NCBI GenBank assembly: GCA_022826485.1
Contig: JAJDUU010000026.1
Coordinates: 1 to 64,000 of the forward strand
DNA from: Chloroflexota bacterium
GTDB taxonomy: Bacteria > Chloroflexota > UBA11872
Reading direction: 5' to 3'
Length of the DNA: 64,000 nucleotides
The stretch's first letter is position 1; each line of letters opens with the position of its first letter. Made by a program: the position numbers and the translations under genes. The notes below the pieces were generated by a model. The model did no database searches, was not told where the DNA came from, and saw only the letters and a list, made by a program, of their open reading frames with translations. This document shows, one piece after another, positions 56,030 to 63,629 of the stretch.

Positions 56030-56449
56030 CTATTGGTATTCCCAGGGGTTGACGAGGTCGATGTCCATTCCTTCGAAGTCTCGGACGTTGCGGGTGGCGA
56101 TCGCTAAGCCATTTGCCTTGGCCGTCCCGGCAATGAGGGCGTCACCGACGTCGACGGCTCGTCCCGCGTGTCTCGCCTGCGCCCGGAGCTCGGCTGCCCA
56201 TCGGGCGGCCACGCGGTCCAACGGCACGATGCGCGCGGCGTGCATTGCCACGATGCTCGACTGTGCGGCTCGCAATCGGCTGCGGCGAGCTCCAGGAGGA
56301 AGCAGCTGCAAACCGTACTCGAGTTCATATAACGCCACCGCTGACAGCCAAAAGTCGTCTTGCTGACGCAGGAACCGAATTACGCCCGGATGCGGCTGCT
56401 CCCTGGTCGTCTCCGACAGCACGTTGCTGTCAAGGAGATAGGCGGTCAT
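56030..56449 (-). CDS. PIN-domain toxin (VapC-like)
   Basis: A 139-residue ribonuclease of the PIN family. The acidic cluster is complete: Asp in AYLLDSNVLSE (residue 7), Glu in ALYELEYG, Asp in VDVGDALIAGTA and the last Asp in ATRNVRDF. Toxins of this group cut tRNA or rRNA loops and are held in check by the partner encoded just upstream. It overlaps the antitoxin gene by four bases (start codon in the antitoxin's stop), as in most such pairs. Confidence 0.9.
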   Translation of the reverse strand: MTAYLLDSNVLSETTREQPHPGVIRFLRQQDDFWLSAVALYELEYGLQLLPPGARRSRLRAAQSSIVAMHAARIVPLDRVAARWAAELRAQARHAGRAVDVGDALIAGTAKANGLAIATRNVRDFEGMDIDLVNPWEYQ

Positions 56450-56724
56450 TCGGGATCGTCGTCGATGAAGGGGATAGCCCGCGTGGACTTTCGGTCCCTA
56501 GGGATCTCCAGATTCGTGCCGCGCGGCATGTTTTCGACTAGCCATCGGCCCAAGTGCTTCTCGGGGGGAGATTTCTCGCGCCACACGCTCTCAGGTACGA
56601 CGACAAAGGGCCGCCGCAGGCCGATGCGTTGCGGTCCCTCCTCCTCCGCCAGCCGCAGGATTTCAGACAGCTTGGCCTTGGCCTCGGCGACGGTCCAGGT
56701 GTGAACGGACTTGTCGTGCTCCAT
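56446..56724 (-). CDS. Phd/YefM-type antitoxin
   Basis: 92 residues. The N-terminal part HTWTVAEAKAKLSEILRLAE has the helix arrangement of Phd/YefM DNA-binding antitoxins and the following GPQRIGLRRPFVVVPESVW is their beta hairpin. The C-terminal tail is probably unfolded until it binds the toxin. GGGAGC lies just before the start. A palindromic site lies 26-48 bp upstream, fitting autoregulation. Confidence 0.85.
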   Translation of the reverse strand: MEHDKSVHTWTVAEAKAKLSEILRLAEEEGPQRIGLRRPFVVVPESVWREKSPPEKHLGRWLVENMPRGTNLEIPRDRKSTRAIPFIDDDPE

Positions 56725-56749
56725 GGCCCATGCTCCCGTCGTGGATCTG

Positions 56750-56772
56750 GTCTAGACTAGACTAGTCTAGAC
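56750..56772. promoter_or_regulatory. Probable operator of the toxin-antitoxin pair
   Basis: Two copies of the perfect 8-bp palindrome GTCTAGAC (56750-56757 and 56765-56772), with centres 15 bp apart, and a further 16-bp palindrome TCTAGACTAGTCTAGA across the second. The two sites lie on nearly opposite DNA faces by one and a half turns. Directly upstream of the antitoxin start, this is where the complex should bind. Confidence 0.75.
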
Positions 56773-57179
56773 TATCTCTGCGATTGTTGGTCCCACCGGG
56801 CGGTGGGCAGCTTTGACATCCGAGCGCCACCTGGCGACTCGGCACTGGCGGGCACCCTGGATTCGTCAGTTGCCTTGCGGGGATGGATTCCCGCCTTCGG
56901 AGTCATTTGCATAAGTCTGCAGGGGCGGGCCTGAGACCCGCCCGACGCCAAGCATCCGGCGCGCTTTCAGGTTCGACCGGACTGGATTCCGGCCTTCGCC
57001 GGAATGACGGAAGGGTCTCCCCCGTATCGAGTACGGGGCAGGCTCTTCACGGGAATGACGGACGCAAAGTGACCCACTGCCTCCCACTGGAATACGGGGT
57101 TGCGCGATTCGAAGACCACCCCGCGGACGGGACGAGTTGTCGCAGGGCGTGATCCGACGCAGCGACCATCGGGCGGGAT
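56773..57179. repeat. Repeat-filled intergenic region
   Basis: No gene is seen. Elements from left to right: a hairpin GGGCGGGC/GCCCGCCC-like at 56924-56945, the composite B element at 56925-57012 (second copy of that at 7737-7820), and the palindrome CCCGTATCGAGTACGGG at 57023-57039, which recurs at 57820-57836, followed by ACGGGAATGACGG. Confidence 0.7.
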
Positions 57180-58025
57180 TCAGCGCGCGGGCGCCTGCTC
57201 CTGGCGAGACCTCGCGCGCGCTCGTCGCTTGCGGCCGGTGTGGACGTGGGCGGCGACGGCGAGGGCGAAGGCCACCCCAACGGCAATCGTGGGCCAGACC
57301 CAGGTGCCCGGGGTGATTTGCAGGCGGTGGGCGTAGGTGGTCGCGCCGGGGCCTCCGGTGACATCGACCTGGATGGTCCAGTCCACGTCGTCCGGCGCGC
57401 GTTCGATCATTTCGTAGACGGTGCCGGTGTAGATCGCGTCCCAGGGGCCGAGCAGACCTTCGGGCGTGAGGGCCATGATCGAGATCTGGGCGCCGGTGAC
57501 CCGCTCGCCGCTGCCGAGCTCGCGCAGGTCGATGGAATAGTCGAGCAAGCCGTCGTAGAGGACGGCGAAGGCTCGGATCTGATAGGGGCCGCGGTCGCCG
57601 CTGAAGACCAGGCTGCCGCCGTGGGCGGCGGCGGCGCTGGGGAAGACGAGCAGGACCATGGTCACGGCCGCCAGGGCTAGTAGGCGCCACGAGATGGCGC
57701 GGATGCCGCGCGGTTCGGCTGTCGTGGGTGGGGGCGTGGATTCCCGCCTGCGCGGGAATGACGGAGGGGTGGGGAATGACGGCGGAGAGGGGAGTGGCGG
57801 ACGGATTGTGGATTCCGGCCCCGTATCGAGTACGGAGCAGGCCGTTCGCCGGAGTGACGGATGGGGGGATGCGCCAGGCTGGGCGGCCGTGGTTGTGCGT
57901 CTGAGATTCCTCGCTGCGCTCGGAATGACAGAGGGGGCGGGAATGACAGACATGGTCGGAATGACAGAGGGGGCGGGAATCACAGAGAGGCGACGCGCCA
58001 CGCTTGAGGATCGGATGCCCCTCAC
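57180..58025 (-). CDS. Membrane-anchored secreted protein; N-terminus made of repeats
   Basis: Open frame of 281 codons. The gene-like part is the last 180: a signal sequence (SWRLLALAAVTMVLLVFPSAAAAHGG), an outer beta-rich domain (RGPYQIRAFAVLYDGLLDYS, then RVTGAQISIMAL), a membrane helix (WVWPTIAVGVAFALAVAAHV) and a basic tail. The domain loosely resembles YtkA/CopC-like secreted proteins; I do not assign a function. The first 95 codons are translated palindromic repeats (VIPAPSVIP, SAARNL, FPRRREST). No ATG, GTG or TTG lies in frame between these repeats and the signal sequence; the GTG at 57665 would cut the signal short. The GTG at 58025 overlaps the upstream stop as GTGA, so coupling to it is possible. 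Confidence 0.55.
   Translation of the reverse strand: MRGIRSSSVARRLSVIPAPSVIPTMSVIPAPSVIPSAARNLRRTTTAAQPGASPHPSLRRTACSVLDTGPESTIRPPLPSPPSFPTPPSFPRRRESTPPPTTAEPRGIRAISWRLLALAAVTMVLLVFPSAAAAHGGSLVFSGDRGPYQIRAFAVLYDGLLDYSIDLRELGSGERVTGAQISIMALTPEGLLGPWDAIYTGTVYEMIERAPDDVDWTIQVDVTGGPGATTYAHRLQITPGTWVWPTIAVGVAFALAVAAHVHTGRKRRARARSRQEQAPAR
57738..57930. repeat. Cluster of palindromic repeats B, E and C
   Basis: 57738-57764 is a family B hairpin (ATTCCCGCCTGCGCGGGAAT with GACGG). 57820-57836 holds CCGTATCGAGTACGG. 57900-57930 is family C (GATTCCTCGCTGCGCTCGGAAT). Further GGAATGACAGAGGGGGCGG motifs repeat at 57920-57980. They lie in frame within the reading frame of the secreted protein. Confidence 0.8.
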
Positions 58026-58060
58026 TCTAGCCCCCTCCCTTCACGGGAGAGGGAACCGGA
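58021..58060. repeat. Family A palindrome encoding a protein C-terminus
   Basis: Arms CCCTCCC and GGGAGAGGG around TTCAC, with tail AACCGGA. On the - strand it encodes the last residues SGSLSREGRGLE of the thioredoxin-like protein and its stop codon. Confidence 0.8.
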
Positions 58061-59005
58061 GTCCGTCCCGGGTGCACCGACTACGCGCTGCAGCGCGGCT
58101 TCGAGCTCGGACGCTCCGACCATTCCCTCGAATCTCGCGCTGACGACTCCTGCGCCATCGACCACGAACGTCCAGGGCTCCGTTTGCAGATTCCAGGCTT
58201 GGAAGGCCGGTGTGGGCGCCAGCCGCCCTTCGGCGCGGGCGAGGGCAAGGTCGAAGGGCTCCAGATGGATGAAGCGCACGCGGTCGCCATAGGTTTCGTG
58301 CAGCGACGCTACCTCTTCGTAGACCGGGCCGCACATGTGGGAGACGCAGAACCGCGGCGTGCTGAACTGCACGACGAGCGGGCGTGCCTCGGCAAGCGCC
58401 TCAGCCACGGTGACGGCGTACATGTCCGGCACGGGCTCCTCCGCGCTGGACAGCTGCTCGATGTCGGCGACGTCTTTGATGGTGGGGTGATCGATCGGGC
58501 GCGCGGCCGTGCCAACGCCCGGCGCCGAGGGCTGCGCGATGACATTGAACGCCGCCCGCGCCCGAAACGCATCGGCATCGGGCGGCTCGACCGTCAGCTC
58601 GGCGGACCAGATGCCCGGCGTGTCGAACTCGGCCCCCTTCACAACGTAGTAGCCCCGCCGGTCGAGGTGCATGTGGACGGAACCATCCTCGTGGATATGC
58701 GGAGTCGTGTTGCGAGTCTCATGGAAGGTTGCGGGCCGCGAGAACTTGAAGTGCGTGGACGGACCATCGAGCAGCGAGAAGCGGACATCCACCGTCGCCT
58801 GTTCGATGCCGACGCCGTCGTTCGTGACCACGGTGAACGGCAAGCGGTTGGGACCGACCACGAACTCCGTGGCCGTGAGGAAGACGTTGACGTCGTCGCG
58901 CTCGGGCGGCTCGCCGCAGGCCCCAATCGCGAGTCCCCCGACGGCGATTCCCATGCCCTGGAGCAAGCGTCGGCGCGAGATGCCGACGGGCGTTGGGCGT
59001 CTCAC
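58022..59005 (-). CDS. Tat-exported thioredoxin-like lipoprotein
   Basis: 327 residues. The N-terminus SRRRLLQGMGIAVGG is a twin-arginine signal and AIGAC a lipobox, so the folded protein is exported and lipid-anchored. Residues 35-165 form a beta domain with a His-rich stretch, TPHIHEDGSVHMHLDRRGYY, which could bind a metal. Residues 205-310 are thioredoxin-like: PLVVQFSTPRFCVSHMCGP, with the two Cys four residues apart rather than two, and YGDRVRFIHLEPFD, APTPAFQAW and PWTFVVDGAGVV with the cis-Pro region. It may be a redox or metallochaperone protein. It is divergent from the DtxR-like gene with only 46 bp between. Confidence 0.75.
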   Translation of the reverse strand: MRRPTPVGISRRRLLQGMGIAVGGLAIGACGEPPERDDVNVFLTATEFVVGPNRLPFTVVTNDGVGIEQATVDVRFSLLDGPSTHFKFSRPATFHETRNTTPHIHEDGSVHMHLDRRGYYVVKGAEFDTPGIWSAELTVEPPDADAFRARAAFNVIAQPSAPGVGTAARPIDHPTIKDVADIEQLSSAEEPVPDMYAVTVAEALAEARPLVVQFSTPRFCVSHMCGPVYEEVASLHETYGDRVRFIHLEPFDLALARAEGRLAPTPAFQAWNLQTEPWTFVVDGAGVVSARFEGMVGASELEAALQRVVGAPGTDSGSLSREGRGLE

Positions 59006-59051
59006 CGACGCCCGCAGTCCGGCGACGGCAAGCTGATACCCTCGTGGCTCA

Positions 59052-59762
59052 TTGGCACAGACGCCCTCGCACTATAGCGGGCAAGCCGGGCTGTTGGCCG
59101 CACCAAAACTGACCGAGAGCGACCAGGACCACCTCCGCGCCATCTACGACGCGGGAGGCGCGCGCGCCCAGATCGCGATGGGCCGCGTGGCCGAGGTGGC
59201 GGGCAACTCACCGGCATCGGTCACCGTGGCAGTCAAGCGCCTGCACGCCCGCGGGTTGGTGGACTATGTGCGCTACAAGGGCGTGCGGCTGACGCCCGAG
59301 GGTGAGCGCCTGGCGCTGGAAATGGTGCGGCACCACCGCCTGATCGAGCGGTTCCTGGTGGAGTTCCTCGGCTACGACTGGAATGACGTGCACGAGGAGG
59401 CCGACCGCCTGGAACACGCGATATCCGAAGAGCTGGAGCGACGCATCGCGGCCCGGGTGTCGGACCCCACGACCGATCCCCACGGGGACCCCATTCCCAC
59501 CGAGGCTCTCGAGGCCGTGGACGACGCGTCGGTGACGCTGACCACCACCGCCGCCGGGCAACGCGTGACCGTGGCCCGCGTGTCGGACCGCGACCGGGAA
59601 ATCCTGGCCTATCTCACCGAGATCGGCCTGGTGCCGGGCGTGCGCGTCCACGTGCGCGAGCACCTGCCCTTCGACGGTCCGCTCGAGATTTGCATCGGCG
59701 ACCGGATCCACCACCTGGGCCGGCCGGTCTCCGATCGCGTGTTCGTGCTGCCGGCCGAGTAG
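59052..59762 (+). CDS. DtxR/MntR-family metal-dependent regulator
   Basis: 236 residues in three parts: a winged helix (LTESDQDHLRAIYDAGG to GLVDYVRYKGVRLTPEG, about 19-82), the dimer and metal-binding domain (MVRHHRLIERFLVEF, VHEEADRLEHAISEEL) and a C-terminal FeoA/SH3-like domain (ILAYLTEIGLVPGVRVHV). These proteins bind operators when loaded with Fe(II) or Mn(II). The start is a TTG at 59052; a TTG at 59094 is possible. Its gene is divergent from the thioredoxin-like lipoprotein, so it may control that operon from the shared 46 bp. Confidence 0.88.
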   Translation: MAQTPSHYSGQAGLLAAPKLTESDQDHLRAIYDAGGARAQIAMGRVAEVAGNSPASVTVAVKRLHARGLVDYVRYKGVRLTPEGERLALEMVRHHRLIERFLVEFLGYDWNDVHEEADRLEHAISEELERRIAARVSDPTTDPHGDPIPTEALEAVDDASVTLTTTAAGQRVTVARVSDRDREILAYLTEIGLVPGVRVHVREHLPFDGPLEICIGDRIHHLGRPVSDRVFVLPAE

Positions 59763-59868
59763 GGCGCGGCCGCGGGGCCGGCGATCGATGTGTTCGAGCC
59801 GGGTGGGTTTGAACCCCGCCCCCACGTCGGATCGGTTGGCGCGTTCGAATCGGCTACGCTCGCACGCA

Positions 59869-60426
59869 ATGAACCGCCTCCCGCGCACCATCACGACGCC
59901 GCGACTGACCCTGCGGCCGTTCGAGTTGCGGGATATCGAGCCCCGCATGGTCTACTGCACCGATGCCGAGTGGGCCCGCTATTTTCCCATCGCCCAGCCG
60001 CACACCCGCCGCGACGCCGAAGAGTTCGTCGTTGGGCGGCTGCGGGATGATTGGGGCCGAGACCCGTCGTGGTGGGCGACCGATCTGGACGGGGAGCTGA
60101 TCGGCCACGTGGGGCTATGGCCCGACCCCCAGAACCGTCACGCGGAGGTCGGCTATGCCATCGCCAGGCCGCAGTGGGGCCACGGCTACGCCACGGAGGC
60201 CGTGAGCGCCGTGGTAAACGCCGTCTTCACCACCACCGACTTCGAGCGTGTCTACGCCCGCGTCGACCTGCGCAACGCCGCCTCGCAGCGGGTGCTGGAG
60301 AAGGTGGGCATGGTCCAGGTCGGCGAGGTGCGCGAAAACCGCGTGGTGCATGGCCTGCGCGTCGACGACGCCTTCTACGCGGTGCTCAAGAGCGACTGGC
60401 CGCCCGCGGGAGATGCGAGCGACTGA
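59869..60426 (+). CDS. GNAT-family N-acetyltransferase (RimJ/RimL type)
   Basis: 185 residues. N-terminal ITTPRLTLRPFELRDIEP is typical of the RimJ/RimL group, the acetyl-CoA site is VGYAIARPQWGHGYATEA (about residues 94-111) and NAASQRVLEKVGM completes the fold. It transfers an acetyl group to an amine of a protein or small molecule. The frame is open from 59788, but the ATG at 59869 starts the conserved part. It is the first of a + strand run with the dioxygenase and glycosidase genes. Confidence 0.85.
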   Translation: MNRLPRTITTPRLTLRPFELRDIEPRMVYCTDAEWARYFPIAQPHTRRDAEEFVVGRLRDDWGRDPSWWATDLDGELIGHVGLWPDPQNRHAEVGYAIARPQWGHGYATEAVSAVVNAVFTTTDFERVYARVDLRNAASQRVLEKVGMVQVGEVRENRVVHGLRVDDAFYAVLKSDWPPAGDASD

Positions 60427-60479
60427 GCCCGCGCGGCGCTATGATCGCTGCCGGCACTGATTCCAATATCGGCCGTCCG

Positions 60480-61508
60480 ATGAAGCCGTTTCGCGACTCC
60501 ACCGACCTCGTCGGCGACGCCGCCCGTCTGCGGGCCCGCGCCGAGGAGGACGGCTATCTCTTCATTCGCGGTCTGTTGCCCGTCGACCGCCTGGAGCGCA
60601 CGCGCCTGGAATTCCTCGAGGTGCTGCGCGAGGTGGGCTATGTCGATGCCGCGGGCTACCGGGACCAGCTCGTCAACCCCGCCAACATCCCGGACGGCCG
60701 CGGGAGCCTGCCCAACGAGACGTACGCGAAGCTCTACCTGCTCGAATCGTTCCATGCGCTGCAGCTCGAGCCGGCGTTGCTGGGGATCATGGAGGGCCTG
60801 CTCGATCCTCCGGTGCTGGCGCACCCCAGCATCATTGCGCGCGTGATGTTCCCCCAGCGCGAGATCTTCACCACGCCGCCGCACCAGGACTTCCCCCACG
60901 TGCAGGGCACCGCCGACGTCTACACGGCGTGGTTTCCCCTGCACGACCTGCCGGCGTCGATGGGCGGGCTGGCGGTGGCCGCCGGCTCCCACCGGCGCGG
61001 CCTCTATGACTACCGCCCGGCGCTCGGAGCAGGCGGCATGGCCGTGATCGACCCGCTGGGCGGCACCTGGGCGACCGACGAATTCCGCCAGGGCGACGTC
61101 CTTATTTTCCACAGCCTCACCGTGCATCAGGGTCTGCCGGTCACGGGCGACCGGGTCCGCATGTCCGTCGATGGCCGCTATCAGTCGGCGCGCGAACCCG
61201 TGCTCGAACGCACGCTGCTGCCGCATATGGGCGTGACGACCTGGGAAGAGGTCTACGCCGGCTGGCCGTCCGGCGGCTCGCAGTACTACTGGAGCGACCT
61301 CGAGCTAACCAGCGCACAGCCGAGTGACGCTCATCTCGAGCAGGTTGACAATCGGACGCTCGAAGAGTTCGAAGACGGCTCGTTGCCGGCGGAGCTTCTG
61401 ACGAAATCGCTCGGCGCGCTGGAGCGAATTATCGAGCGTGACGATCCAGAGCGGCGCGAGCGGGCGGCCGCGCTGCTGGCCGCACACGCCGCGTCCGATC
61501 GGAACTAA
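60480..61508 (+). CDS. Phytanoyl-CoA dioxygenase (PhyH) family protein
   Basis: 342 residues. Fe(II)/2-oxoglutarate oxygenase of the PhyH group: the first iron ligands His and Asp lie in TPPHQDFPH (about residues 136-140), the third in SLTVHQGLPV (about 215), followed by Arg in GDRVRMSVDGRY for the oxoglutarate carboxylate. AWFPLHDLPASMGGLAVAAG is the conserved core strand region. It hydroxylates an unknown organic substrate. An ATG at 60441 is also in frame; neither start has a clear ribosome binding site. Only six bases separate it from the glycosidase-like gene. Confidence 0.85.
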   Translation: MKPFRDSTDLVGDAARLRARAEEDGYLFIRGLLPVDRLERTRLEFLEVLREVGYVDAAGYRDQLVNPANIPDGRGSLPNETYAKLYLLESFHALQLEPALLGIMEGLLDPPVLAHPSIIARVMFPQREIFTTPPHQDFPHVQGTADVYTAWFPLHDLPASMGGLAVAAGSHRRGLYDYRPALGAGGMAVIDPLGGTWATDEFRQGDVLIFHSLTVHQGLPVTGDRVRMSVDGRYQSAREPVLERTLLPHMGVTTWEEVYAGWPSGGSQYYWSDLELTSAQPSDAHLEQVDNRTLEEFEDGSLPAELLTKSLGALERIIERDDPERRERAAALLAAHAASDRN

Positions 61509-61514
61509 GCGCAC

Positions 61515-63170
61515 GTGGCAGGCGAGGAATCAGTCGTTCGATCGGCCTCCGACGACGCGCAGCCGCACGACGCCCCGGCGCCCGCGGCGCACGGGCGCGG
61601 CCCGCGTCGCGTCGCAAACGTCAACACGACGGACATGCGCAGCGCCATCGAGCTGGGCACGCGCGCCATGGCCCGCTGCTTCAACGCGGACGACGACGAT
61701 CTGCCGTTCATGTACTCGCGGGTGTGGCCCGACGGCTGGTTCGGATTCAGCCCCTGGCACTGCGCCGTGCAGGTGTCGGGCCGTCACCTGGAGTCGATGC
61801 TGCGGGCCGCGGAGGTCACCGGCACGCCGGTGGACGAGGAGGCCATTGCCAAGCACACCCGGGGGGCGCTGTTCTCCTTCACCGGGCCGGTGCCGCTGCC
61901 ATGCAACCGACGTGAGGCGGGCGGGCCGTTCACGGAGGTGGACGAGCACAGCATTCGGGAGGGATTCCACGGGCTGAACGCGCTGGTACGCGACTACAAC
62001 CACGATCAAGCGGCGGAGCTGGCCGAGCGCTGCATCGCCGCGATTCAAGAGTTCTGGTCGCCGGAGCGCGGCTGGGACCTGGCGTCGCTCAATGCCCGGT
62101 CCGGCCTGGACTTTCAGGCGCGCCCGACCTTCGTCGAGGGGGTCGGTCGGGCCATCGGGCCGCTGGTCAAGTACGTGCGCACAACCGGGTCCGTCGCGGC
62201 GTTGGAGCTGGCGCAGACGCTGAAGGATCACGCCCTGGACACCGCCTTCCTGGCCGACGGCTCATATGAGTGGGAGCGATTCGGGGCGCACGGGCACTCG
62301 ACGACCTGCGTGATGTCGTCGCTGGCGCAGCTGGCCGATCTGACCGACGACGCGGCGCTGCTGGAACGCGTGCGCACCTTCTACGACCGCGGGCTATGGA
62401 CGATTCGCAACGAGATCGGCTGGGTCATGGAGCGCAGCGATCCGGGCCGCAATCCGGACCAGGGCGAGTTGAACAACACCGGCGACGTGGTGGAGACGGC
62501 GCTGATCATGGCGCGCCGCGGACATCCGCACTACTACGACGACGTCGAGCAGATTCTGCGCGCGCATTTGCTGCCGTCGCAGTTCCGGGATCTGTCATTC
62601 ACGGGGCCGCCGCCGGAAGCCGACGACAGCGACGCGCGCCGCGACGTGGCCGACCGGGCGTTGGGGATGTTCGGCTTTTGCGCTCCCTATGCCCACCGGC
62701 CAATCGGGATCGCGGAGGTTGCGCCCAGCTGGGACGTCGTGGCGGGCACTACGGGATCGCTCTGCGAGGCCTTTGTCGATGCGGTGCGCCGCGACGGCGA
62801 CGTCACGCGCGTGAACCTGTGGTTCGACCGGGACACGCCGGACGCGCGGGTGGAGTCCAACTACTCCGAGGGAACGCTGCGAATCACGCCGCGGCGTCGG
62901 GGGCCGATGGCGGTGCGAATTCCTGAATGGCTCGGCGTGGACGACATTCGCGTCGAGCCGGCCGGGATCGAGCGGCGCCTGGCGGGCGGCTACCTGGAGT
63001 TCCCCGACCCGCCGCCGAATCAGGCCATCACGCTGCACGCCGCGCTGCCCACGCGGGAGCTGGTGCTGAACCACCGCACCCGCAATATCCGCGTGCGTCT
63101 GCGTGGAGCCGCGGTCGAGGCCATGGACAGCTTCGGGACCGACTTCACCTATTTCGACCCGCTCGACTGA
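61515..63170 (+). CDS. GH127-like (alpha/alpha)6-barrel glycosidase
   Basis: 551 residues from a GTG. Helices such as VSGRHLESMLRAAEVTGT, HGLNALVRDYN and GSVAALELAQTLKDHALD point to a six-hairpin barrel. The C-terminal part, VNLWFDRDTPDARVESNY, then GTLRITPRRRGPMAVRIPEW, matches the beta domain of GH127-type beta-L-arabinofuranosidases, where RIPxW is conserved. The Cys-rich zinc site of true GH127 enzymes is not apparent, so the activity is uncertain. It is spaced six bases after the dioxygenase gene and probably co-translated with it. Confidence 0.65.
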   Translation: MAGEESVVRSASDDAQPHDAPAPAAHGRGPRRVANVNTTDMRSAIELGTRAMARCFNADDDDLPFMYSRVWPDGWFGFSPWHCAVQVSGRHLESMLRAAEVTGTPVDEEAIAKHTRGALFSFTGPVPLPCNRREAGGPFTEVDEHSIREGFHGLNALVRDYNHDQAAELAERCIAAIQEFWSPERGWDLASLNARSGLDFQARPTFVEGVGRAIGPLVKYVRTTGSVAALELAQTLKDHALDTAFLADGSYEWERFGAHGHSTTCVMSSLAQLADLTDDAALLERVRTFYDRGLWTIRNEIGWVMERSDPGRNPDQGELNNTGDVVETALIMARRGHPHYYDDVEQILRAHLLPSQFRDLSFTGPPPEADDSDARRDVADRALGMFGFCAPYAHRPIGIAEVAPSWDVVAGTTGSLCEAFVDAVRRDGDVTRVNLWFDRDTPDARVESNYSEGTLRITPRRRGPMAVRIPEWLGVDDIRVEPAGIERRLAGGYLEFPDPPPNQAITLHAALPTRELVLNHRTRNIRVRLRGAAVEAMDSFGTDFTYFDPLD

Positions 63171-63277
63171 CGGCAAGGCGGGCAGCCACCAGGGCTGGCC
63201 CTTCAGTGAGCGCTGCGCTCCCGGGGCGGTGTAGCATCGGCGTCACGCGGTACACGCGCGCGGGATGCGAGCGAGCG

Positions 63278-63625
63278 ATGAAGGTTCGAGCGGTCGACTT
63301 TGTTCAGATCCAGGTGCGCGACATGGACCGCGCGCTGGGCTTCTATCGCGACGCCCTCGGGATGCCGGTTGGCGAGGCCTGGGGCGACGAATGGGTGGAG
63401 CTGGCGGCCGGCGACACCACGATCGCGCTGGCGGCCGAAGTCGAGGGCGTGAGCGTGGCGCTGTCGGTCGATAGCGTGAGCGAGGCGGTGGCGGAGCTCA
63501 AGGCCAAGGGAGTCGAGATCGTCACGGGACCGCAGGGCAACGAATGGTGCGCCAGCGCCTCGATCAGGGACCCGGAAGGCAACCTGCTAGTGCTGCACCA
63601 GCGTCACGACGGCACGGTGGGCTAA
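63278..63625 (+). CDS. VOC (glyoxalase/bleomycin-resistance-like) protein
   Basis: 115 residues. VDFVQIQVRDMDRALGFYRD opens the first beta-alpha-beta unit and GMPVGEAWGDEWVELAAGD follows; SVALSVDSVSEAVAELKAKG is the second unit and SIRDPEGNLLVLHQ the terminal strand. The Glu and His at the strand ends could hold a metal. Function within the family is open. The ATG at 63278 is chosen because the conserved part begins five residues later; upstream codons read through a non-coding gap of 107 bp. Confidence 0.85.
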   Translation: MKVRAVDFVQIQVRDMDRALGFYRDALGMPVGEAWGDEWVELAAGDTTIALAAEVEGVSVALSVDSVSEAVAELKAKGVEIVTGPQGNEWCASASIRDPEGNLLVLHQRHDGTVG

Positions 63626-63629
63626 GCCG

